Assembly: GCA_964035545.1 (NCBI GenBank)
Contig: OZ037770.1
Span: 5,065,662 to 5,129,661 of the forward strand
DNA from: Bugula neritina
Taxonomy: Eukaryota > Bryozoa > Gymnolaemata > Cheilostomatida > Bugulidae
Direction: 5' to 3'
DNA length: 64,000 nt
The notes under the pieces are model-generated. The model was not told the origin of the DNA and made no database searches. It was given only the letters and a program-made list of their open reading frames with translations. A program made the position numbers and the translations under genes. This document shows, piece after piece, positions 1-10,500 of the stretch (positions within the stretch are counted from its first letter, which is position 1; each line of letters begins with the position of its first letter).

Positions 1-606
1 AGGGAGACAAAAAAGGTTTCTACAATTAAAGAGACATCTATCATACTACTCAGCATCATTGGCAAAGTATTTGCCGAAGTCATCCTGGCTCGCCTACAGA
101 TACTACTGAACGGGTCTACCCGAGTCGCAGTGTGGTTTCCGTGCCGCAATTGACATGATCTTCTCTTTGCGACAGCTCCAGGAAAAGTGTAAAGAGCAAA
201 AGATGCTTTTCTATGTTGCCTTTGTCAAATTGACAAAGGCTTTGTTCTGGTCAACAGAAAAGGGTTGCAAAAAAAATCCTTCCAGAGATCGTCTGCTTTT
301 CAAAGCTGCAAAGCACGATAGATTCTTTTCACAATAAGATGAAGGGGACAGCAATGTTTGACAGCAACCTTTCGGAACCCTCCGACATACGAAGTGGAGC
401 CAAACAAGGCTGCATTCTTGCACCAACACTCTTTGGTGTCTTCTTTGCCACGCTCTCAAAGCGCGCTTTCGATAATACATCAGAAGGTAGTTACCTACAA
501 ACTAAATTCAATAATAAACTCTTCAACGTTGCCTGACTCAGAGCCTCCAAAAAGGTTTTTCAAGTTGTCATCAAAGACATGCTGGTTGCTCATGATGCTG
601 CTTTGA
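1..606 (+). mobile_element. LINE reverse-transcriptase fragment (3' part, decayed)
   Basis: Three forward frames in turn carry pieces of a non-LTR retrotransposon RT. Bases 30-110 read YRGISLL-like then IIGKVFAEVILARLQ. Bases 155-240 read DMIFSLRQLQEKCKEQKM. Bases 375-440 carry the RT turn GAKQGCILAPTLFGVFFA (QGC-APTLF motif), and 570-600 end near the DML position, just before the catalytic DD box. Frame changes and stops show it is dead. It starts before the window and stops abruptly near 606. The matching 5' end of this LINE type sits at 50283-51345, in front of the duplicated block. Assignment as a LINE RT is firm; the clade is not resolved. Confidence 0.85.
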
Positions 607-1580
607 TTTGAATCATTGCTTGCAATATAAGATTTAATGACTGTTGACATATGCCATGTGTTTTGTCGGTGAAACTTCAGGTTTAGGAGTTGTTTTCTCT
701 CATAGCACTATTTATTTATTTATATATCAACTAACTAGTCTAAACTCTGTGGACATAAAATCAAATGAACAACTAATTGAGAATCATTCAACACTCTTTG
801 TTTAAAATATTATAATGCTGCTCACTAACACAGACTAACATGCATGATTGAATAACTTTTTAACAGACATTGAGTGTTTTTTTAAACAATAAAAATCCTA
901 GGTGGTATAAATTAGCAAATTGTTAAACCCCTTAAGGTATTCTGCAGTTATAATCAACTATGACGAAGCCTACAGTTGAACTTAATTCTATTTCCTGTAT
1001 TGTTCATCTAGAACCGAAACAGGCATATATGACAAGCTATGGGACTGTGTTTGAGGTAGGCAAGTGACCCCATGTCAATTGATACAACTTACACTATCTT
1101 AAAACTCAATATACACTTATCTAGATATAAGAATGCTTGATAAACAAACCAATATGTCACAAACATTACCAGATATGAATCAAAACCAGATAGTTTATCT
1201 CTCCAGGTCTGTTATTTTACCTTGTCTTCATGTTTGTAATGATTAGCTAAAGCATCAGTTCCAATATATAACTTTTTTATTTATCAAATATTATTAAACT
1301 TGCGTTAATGTTGATGAAATTATATATATATATATTTCAATGTATAATAATGTTTGTGAGAATTAGTAAAAAAATACATAACGTGGAACTTTCTTGCAAA
1401 AATATAAATAGTTATTGCAGACGAAAAATGGATTTCAGTGCATATAAAAAATATGTATATAGATCTTGTATATGCTTCGTATTTTCACAAATGATTATAA
1501 TCTACACTATGTGTCCAATACCAAAATATGAACGTGGTCAAACAATAACAGAGTATTCTAAAAAAAACATTTTTAACTTT
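607..1580. other. Non-coding 3' flank of the proline dehydrogenase gene
   Basis: No coding signal seen. From about 715 the sequence is shared with the flank starting near 51345. A stretch at about 917-1287 (roughly 370 bp) is present here and absent from the right-hand copy. Both edges lie at the short word AAAT followed by an ATTAAAC-like sequence, as expected for a microhomology deletion in the right copy. Confidence 0.7.
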
Positions 1581-4500
1581 TCACCCCATAATCCTGTATT
1601 TTAATTCAGAGTTGAGGAGTTGTCGTTCTTGTCTAGAGTTGGCTATCAGAGAGAAATTTTCATGAGAACGTCTAGACAGATATGGCAAAGACTCGCTGAT
1701 TGTCCCAACAGCCACTGATTTATACACAGGATATCCCTTTTGACCTAAATACAACAGGATACTGAGAATAAATATTTATTGACAAGCTTCTCGTATAGTT
1801 CGATGGAAGTTGTCTTCTTTTTGAAGAATATTTTTCCTGAAATAGGTATATATAGATGGCTGAGTATTATAGATTTAGATAGCTGTTAAGAGTTATTATC
1901 TACAGGTGAAGGTATATTTAAACTGGTCAAGTTCTGTTAGGTTTTGAATTTTTACTGAGTTTAAAACGGTGTGACTTTGAATTTTATTTATTCTCATCTG
2001 GATTGAAGAGTTTAAAGTTGATTTGTAACTTGACAAGTTTTCCGGGTTTATAGTCGCTAACCCTACGACAGTCCCAGATAGAAAAAGTAAACTACAATTT
2101 TCTCTTTTATGTTGTAAAAGAAAATTATGAGTGAGTACCCTTCTTCAACTCACCAGTGGCCTTTGTATAAGATAGAACTGCTGTCTATAATTATGTTTAC
2201 TGTGCCTGTGCTTTAACCACTAGATCATGCTGCAATAGTTACACTTACCTAGAGTATATGTTATGTGATCACACATTCCATAAACCTGAGCAAGTATCAC
2301 TTTCCTGTCTTCACTCGGAATACCATAACTTCTCATTCTACATGAGAATAATAATACTAGCTAACTTGAGTTTATATAATATATTATGCATGCACATGGA
2401 TATAATGTATATGCACTTTGCATCAGAGAGGGATGGATTATCCAAAGTTGTTAGTAATAAAACATTTGACCAGTTTCCACCACATAACCAGCTACAATTA
2501 AACTGGTAAAACTATATCTACCTTTCTACAGCCTGTTTGATAGAGTCTTGGTTATGAGAAGCGAGAACAAATCTGATTTGTCTCTCCTGGTTGCTGTTAT
2601 CACGGATCTTCTGCAGTAGCCAGTTGGCTGTAGAGTTGTAAGAGTTATGTGTAGCCTGTATTCCACCGTGTACAGGACAAGAATGACCTTGACTTTTAGC
2701 TTCATTTTCCTCAGCTACCATGTACGCCCCCCTTACCAATTTAGCTGAAATATCAAACACACAGTTTTTGGAACCTCAGCCTTTTGTTATATAAAAAACA
2801 TAAAATTAAAGAATTCTACATAATATATGTGTGAATCAGTCTAATGGAAGTAAAAATGAACATTCCCAAGCAATTAAACAAATATGATATTGTAATGGGA
2901 TTACGTAGTCTAATAATGGATTCGTCCCCTCCTGTATGGGAATACTTATAACTATATTCTACTATCCAATCAGAAGGACTGGAAGGCAAGGTTCCGGTCA
3001 AGTGACTGTTCGCGGGTTAGCTAGCAGAAACCATGTGTTGTTGAGAGCAGGGGCTCGTAGTAGTATAATGTGTTTATACTTGATTGATGTATTGTGGTTT
3101 TGATATACTGTTATAATTATGTTTATCGAGTTAAATAAAGGTTATCGTACGCAAGCTCTGTTAGTAGTTGCTAGTTAAATTGAAATTAAATACGCAGGCA
3201 ATCCACGCTTGATAATAGTGCTGAAACTCACAACAGTGGTAGCAGCGGTGGGATTTCGCATGTTTCAAGATGACAGAAAGAGGCACAGAGCTACCCATTT
3301 AGAGGAATGAAGGTGAGGAAGATAACGTTGCTATACCTATAAAACCAAAAGTGCGAGTGCATAGGGAATGTTACGAAGAGAAGTACTGGCTGAGGGTACC
3401 CACCTTCTCAGGTGAGGAGCCGGTGGAGCAATTCGTTCAGGAATTCCAAGATGTATTGGAGGCTGCACAATGGCCACCTAGAATAGCATTGCTCAAGCTC
3501 AGGATGGCGCTGTCAGACAAAGCCAAGCCGTACGGAGTGGGACCAGACATTGACGGCATCTTTGCTCCCCTGCGAGCCCGTTTTGGTATCTCCGCTGTGG
3601 ATGCGCGGGCCCGTCTCCAAAGACTTCGGCGTGATCCTCACACGCCGCTACAAGAGCACGCTACCACGGTAATGAGACTGGCGCAGATCGCGTTCCGCGA
3701 TCTGCCGCAAGTAAACCGTGAGAGGTACACCTATGATGCCTTCGTGCAGTCCATCAACGACTTGGGACTCCATCACCAACTCTTGGCGAGAGAAGTCACC
3801 ACGGTTGAAGGTGCGCTGGCAGAAGGGGAGGCTTACCTTCTGGCCAGCCAGCTGCATCGGAGCCGTGTGACTTCTTGTCAGGTGGACATGGAGCCCTCCG
3901 CTGTTCCTACCGCTTCTCACGCGGAAACTCCAGCGGTGGCCAAGGTGACGCAGATGACGGTGGCACCGAAGGTCGCACGAATGACTGACATGTTAGCCGA
4001 ACTGGTCTCTGCCTTGGCCCCTCTAAGCCAGCTAGACACCACCCGTGAGCTTGACGGGCCACCGGTGCAGTCGCCTGGTAGAGGACACCCCTCCTGCTGT
4101 GGAAGACCAGGAAACTTCCAGAAACACTGTCCCCAACTTCAACCAGGGTTAAACTACGACGGCCCGCGGATGCTCTCACATCCGGCGGGCCGTCGTAAAA
4201 ACCCCAAGGGAGGACACAGTGGCGTCCGCCACGCCAGACACCCGTCCGGGACCTCGCGGAACGGCCACCAGGACGGCAAGCAGGCTGTACAAGCCGCTCT
4301 CCGCCGGTGTTCTCAATGCCACCCCGCAACAGGTTCGACAAACGATGATCCGCAGAGTCTGCGAGAGGAAATGCCCAAACGTTGCAAGGCGTGGCGCCAC
4401 CCCCTCGACAGCTGGTCCCGAGTCCTCGTCGAGAACCTAACTCCTCCGCCAGGGCGAGGGAGATGAGGTCACCCAAGACACAACTACCTCCCCACGAGAG

Positions 4501-7500
4501 CAGCCTGTTTTTACCAGGACAGACACAGTTGGTTTAAGGTCATTACTTTCCAGATTCAGGCACTGCTTTATGTTACATATAAAAGGTTTCCAGGGGATAG
4601 CTCGAACAGTTTTTGTCTCACATTAACAAATTTTACATGAAAAGATAGCTCTTGCATTCCTCTTTCATATACTTTTTTAATTTTTCAACAAAAAATTTTT
4701 TGAGAAAGTTGTTGCATAATAAGTAAAATTTTACACCCTCCATGTTCCACTGCTGTAGCACAGGGGATTCATTTTATAAAGTCTAAAAGTTAAACTTGAC
4801 ATTCCTTGATATGTTTTCTCTAATATACTTTCTTTGTTTTTTGAAATTCTGTTTATGCTCTTCACAATTTGGTAAAAACATACACCATTTTGCAAGTTTC
4901 ACTGCAATTTTCTAAATTCTTCATATGGTGGTTCTAGCTACGCTCCTGTGACTAATTATAGCATTCCTTGTACGTTTGCCGCTCTGCGCTATCACAATAA
5001 CATATTATAGTACCCTCTCGCACAAATTGGCAATCTATTGGATTTCTGCCAATATAATGTTCCCTGTTTTACATTAGCACTTAGCTGAATCATCTCACTA
5101 TGTTACAATAATATATTGAAAATGCCTCAGCACAACATAATTCTTTGTTTGTTTGGCAGAGTTAATTTCAGCTAAATCACTTCACTTTGCAGTCTTGTCA
5201 GTAAAGGTCTGTCTATAGCACAGCAGGTGTACTTTCAGTTTCTCTAATTCACATGATTATTTTAAGTACATTGTATTCTATAAGATCAATTTAAGGTTTA
5301 GTCCAGTGTTCAGTATCTAATTATTATGCATGTATGTTGTCTTACTGTTGAACAAAAGTTAAAAAAAAACTTTACAATTATAGCCATATTTATTATACAT
5401 GCGTAGGATTTGCATAAGTTGACAAAAAAAAATGCAACAAAACAGGGTAGAACCATGACCAACCAACTCGTCGCTGACGCCACTAACCTCTGGACCACGC
5501 AGTCATCGTTAATGAGATGCGCACTATATGAGTGACTATCATTACATAAATATTTCGCGCGCGCAAATGGGTTATAATTATTAGGCTGTCAATTCATGTT
5601 GATAGCAGTCAACTGTTGCAATAGTCTCGGGTTACTAGCAAAGCTAATGGTTTTGAACAAATAACCCAAAAGTTTAAAAATAAGTAGCTTGCGTATTACT
5701 AGCTACAAAAACAGGTCTGAAATAGACTGGTAAAGCAAGCTCTTATTGTAGAGTTTGCAGATGTGCTCTAAAATAAAACTTAAACTGTATGCTATTACAT
5801 AAGTATTTGTATGCGAGAGATAAATGGACATTACTGAGTTTCTGGAAAACAACATACTTGAAGTTAACTTTGACAATGGTGTGTTATTTTCATCATAGCT
5901 AGCCTATAGCATAAATCTCTAATCATATGAATCTTTATGAAGCCCACAGCTCATGTAAGGGTGGCAATGTAATTTGAAATGAACAATTATGTTGCTGCAT
6001 TGTGTCTAAGGTATATTAGAGAGCAGAATTTGGTTTTACTAGCCTACCCCAACGGCATTCTACAATGCAGCTTATATGCTGGCAGTTGTAATAAGTACTG
6101 CCAATAGCAAGGTTACTATCACTGCTAGCTCTGTGCAGTATGTAACCTCTTGAATAATTGCGCCAATTTTAAACTCTTGGAAGTTGGCCAAGTTATCATA
6201 TCGCAGCCAGCCACCGGAGACAAAGCATCAGAGCTATTCATATAATATTATACTGATGCACTTGGTAGCAGAGTGGCTAATCTAATATAGTTCATAGTTC
6301 AACACCCTTTACTTTGGGAATACAGCCTCTTTTTTTAGGTTTACCTTACAAAGCATGAAAATATCTAAACTGACATTCTGATAATTTAGAGGTACATTTT
6401 GAAAACTAGGTTAATTGCACTTGTTTGCACAACAACAATAATAAAATAGATATTATGCAGTATAATAAAAACACACATAATACTATATAATATATTATAA
6501 TGATAATAATATAATATTATAAGTACCATTACTGCATTTTATAAATCACATGGTTGCCAAAAAAATGTATCACAAATTTTGTAATTATACATCAAAAATA
6601 GAACTAGCTAGGCAGCAGGTTAGAATAGAGTAAATTTTTAAAACATGAAATCATGATTTGACTATTGTTTTATTTAGGCCAACCAACCTAGGAATGCAAG
6701 ATTGGGTTTTAGCTGACAGTTTATAAAATTTAGCTTTTGAGCCAGCAGCACTGGCACTTGTGAAGTAAAGGCAAAGTTAGTGAAGCGAGACTAACAAGCA
6801 CTCAAATACAAGGCATATTGAGACACAATAACAAGTCAGGAGCGTATAAATTGAAAAGAATGTGGAAGGGGGACAATGTTTTTCAACAAGCTATAACTTA
6901 AACATGAATTGGCTTTTGAAAAAAATAAAAAAGTATATTGGAGAACATAAGTTTCTTTATCTTTTCATATTTTTTTTGTTCCTGTGACATTCAACCTGTT
7001 CGAGCTATCAGTGGAACATTGTTCATATAGAACATAAAGCACCTGGCAAAGAGCCAGAAAATGAAAAGTATGACCTTAAACCAACTGTGGATAGCCGACA
7101 AACCTGCCAGGTTTCTGTTGGACACGGGCTGCACCACCAACCTCCTGGGTCGTCGATTCTTCGACACACTCAGTGCTCAGATCCGAAGCAGGCTGGGACC
7201 GTATGAAGGCGATCATGGCACCCTGGCAGACGGGTCGTGCATCCCCTTTTATGGTATCATTGAACTCCCTGGGAGCGTCTGTGACCAGACCATCCAGGAG
7301 AGGTTCATAGTCAGACAACTCCAGGAGGACGCCATCTTTGGGATACCATTATTACAACGACACGGGTGCCGCATCAATTTTGGTAAGTCTGCGATGTTTA
7401 TGGGCGGCCGGGAGCTCGCCTGTGTCGATAAGTTTGGCCATCCCCTAAGGGGAGAAGAGCCGATAGTATGTACTTGTACTATGCCCGGCCACTCCCGGGA

Positions 7501-10500
7501 CACCCTCCACCGCCAGGTAGACGGTGGCCGTACCTCCAAGTCGGGAGCTGTAGAGAGCGCGCACCTGAACGTCACACCTGTCCGCAGCTCTAACCAGCTG
7601 GCACGGAAAGGAAAAACCTCGGTGCCATGCCTCCACTCCCCCTCAAGGACAGTGAGCCTACCACCCACCTCTCCACCAAGCTGTACTCCTTCTGTTCAAG
7701 ATGATAACAGCAGGCCATCGCAGGAAACCGCGATGAGAAGTCCTCTAGAGAGTTTGTCTCCAGGGCCAAGGACTACCCCACCCCGCGTCCCACACAGCCA
7801 GGGGACTCGTGAGAGAAAACCAGACGGTTGTGTAAATAACGAGAAGCGCCACGATACGGCCACGTTACTACACAAAACCGAGGCTGCACCTCACCTTGGG
7901 GACCCTGACATGCCCCCAGAGGTGGCACAGGACCCCCACACCAAACCCGCCTCAACCGATGGCGTCAAGGAGCTAGGACACCTCCAGAAACATATTCCGG
8001 GGGTGGTAGCCGACGTCTATCGAATGAAAAGAGAAGGGCGACGACCCAGTGACAAACAACGGAAGCAGGGCTGCGCCGAGTGGCAGCTGTACTGCCGACG
8101 TTGGAACGCACGGCGGATCGGGCCGGATGGTCTATTGACCATATCTTAGGCCGCCAATCACCACCAGCCAGACCAGGAGAGGACTCTCTGTCCTGCCGCC
8201 ATCCGCCAAGAATTGATAGAAGAGGTACACCAGCAGGCTCACGAGAGAGCCCAACAGGTGTTCACCGAACTACAACTCTGGTGGTATTGGCCTAACATGG
8301 AGCGTGATGTGCGACCCAGAGTTGGGCAGTGCGGAGTCTGCCGGGCCAGTAAGCACGGCCCCCCTCCTGACGAAATAGGGCGGCGAAGGCAAAGTGCAGA
8401 AAGACCCGGGCAGACGGAGACTGCTAACCTGGTTGACAAACCGCCTAGGATGCAACCCAAAGCAGTGGCGAGGCAGGAAAAGCCACACCCGTTCAGGGAA
8501 GTGCGCTCACCGCCATCAGCGTGCAAGCCGCCACTGACACTTTCTAAGTCAGGAACCGACCTAGAAGTGCAAAAACCCCCCAAGGGAGGGGCTCCGTGCG
8601 GAGATGCTGGGGAAGCTCCATTTGTCACCAATTGGCTGGAAGCACCACCTGTGAGACGTGACCGTCCACGGGTGCATAAACCGCCTTGGTTGGTGATGAC
8701 ACCTCGGAAACGGTGTTCTAGACCAGTCCCCGCGTATCGCAAGGGCTTACCACGTTCCGTTCAGGGCGCGGTTAAACGTCCTACGAGGCGCCGTAAGGGG
8801 AAGAGAGCAAAGCGTGGGAGTTGTGAGCACCACGAGAATATCAACTTTTGCCTCGGCGGAAATTCAAATAAGATTCATGCGCCGGAGGTAATAAGTCATA
8901 ATCACGTTTCACAACCACGCTGCTCGCTCTTTCATCACATTAATACAGCTTTGAGTAGACGTACATAGAAATCATAAACATACCACTCTCATTCACAATG
9001 GCTTGCCAAGAATCGAGAGACCACACTCGATCGACCAACTCTGGGTCACAGGATCTACACTCTCTCTCCTCCTTGGATAACGGACCGCAAATGGACAACG
9101 GACTGCCCGCGGTGCTGCGTCGAAGACACAGATGGGTGTCACGACGGACGGAGCGGCAAATTGAAGAAGCCTGGAGACCGAGTAAGTCACAACACACCTG
9201 CCATGTGTGTTACGAAGAGCTTCCCTCACACAAAGGACTACGGCTGCATGTGAATGCACACTTCCTGCTACGTTTCTGTCCGTGTGGATTTCAGGACGTA
9301 TACCCCTACCCCGTCGTGGCTCATATGATGGACTGTTTTGCGGGCGAGGGCTATGTAGTAGACGCGGACAACTACGATCAATACCTAGAAGCAGTCAAAC
9401 CAGTGGTTAAGAAGGCTTTAACCTGGGCCGCATTATCCTCCGGATTTTATACATTGCTAACGGCAGCCCCTCAGAAGTCCCCTATGGTGAAAACGGTCGC
9501 CGCAATCATACCGCGGCTAGACAATGCCCCCATGGAAGCATCAGACTCTCCAGAAGAAGCGATGCCGACCCCAACCAGGCCTACCCGCCTAGCAACCGCC
9601 GAAGAAAGACTCCTACGGCTGCAGGATGAATTCACCCAGTTGGCTCCTGACTTACTCAGTACTACAATGGGCCTTAGTGAATTGAAGGGCTCAGTAGGAC
9701 GCCTAAAGCGCAGGCTACGTGCACGGCAAGCACGACACCGGATCCAGTTCCTGCAAAACTAGGAGCTGGCAGTTGACAATTCCACCCCGCATGTCCTCGG
9801 GATACTACGTTGTGATCGTGTAATTGCTTGATCTGCTAACGACCTACGATCCAGGACTCTCTCTCTATAGCTGGCCAGCTGTACGCTGGCTGTCCGTTAT
9901 CTTACTTATATGTTTATATTTGTCGTACATTTGATGTTTCTCTTCTTTCTCTTTGTGGGTTTTCTTTACTTATGTTATTTTTGCATTATTATACTATTTT
10001 GTTTTATCAGAAAGTGGGGCTTTCTGCTGATGGGGGCGATGTAATGGGATTACGTAGTCTAATAATGGATTCGTCCCCTCCTGTATGGGAATACTTATAA
10101 CTATATTCTACTATCCAATCAGAAGGACCGGAAGGCAAGGTTCCGGTCAAGTGACTGTTCGCGGGTTAGCTAGCAGAAACCATGTGTTGTTGAGAGCAGG
10201 GGCTCGTAGTAGTGAGATGTGTTTATAATTGATTGATGTATTGTGGTTTTGATATACTGTTATAATTATGTTTATCGAGTTGAATAAAGGTTATCGTACG
10301 CAAGCTCTGTTAGTAGTTGCTAGTTAAATTGAAATTAAATACGCAGGCAATCCACGCTTGATAATTGTGCTAAAACTCACAACAATATTGAACCATACTC
10401 ATCTGTTGATAAAAATTTTAAATTAGCTGCATTTTGTCAAAGTTTATATTATAAACAAGCTCATTTTAATATGAGTTGAGAGTTTGTTTTTCTACAAGAA

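Larger units (their letters stand above)
2891..10384 (+). mobile_element. GypA: Ty3/gypsy LTR element with deleted RT/RNaseH and integrase core
   Basis: Two 345-bp LTRs bound gag, an aspartic protease, an integrase zinc-binding domain with pol tail, and a third ORF with zinc-finger motifs. Reverse transcriptase, RNase H and the integrase DDE core are missing, so the copy cannot be autonomous. It sits in a PRODH intron, sense strand opposite to the gene. The unoccupied site at about 53300 in the duplicate defines a 4-bp ATAT target duplication (2887-2890 and 10385-10388). A purine run (GATGGGGGCGA) directly before the 3' LTR is the likely polypurine tract. Gene sequence is clearly more GC-rich than the flanks. 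A TIR transposon lies at about 4597-7010, so the element proper is about 5.1 kb. Confidence 0.93.

Noticed and set aside
3907-4476. 189-codon reverse ORF over gag
   Set aside because: Shadow of the GC-rich gag frame; no independent motif.
6256-6310. Possible tRNA gene (GGTAGCAGAGTGGCTAA then GTTCAACACCC)
   Set aside because: Acceptor and anticodon stems do not close; at most a SINE remnant.
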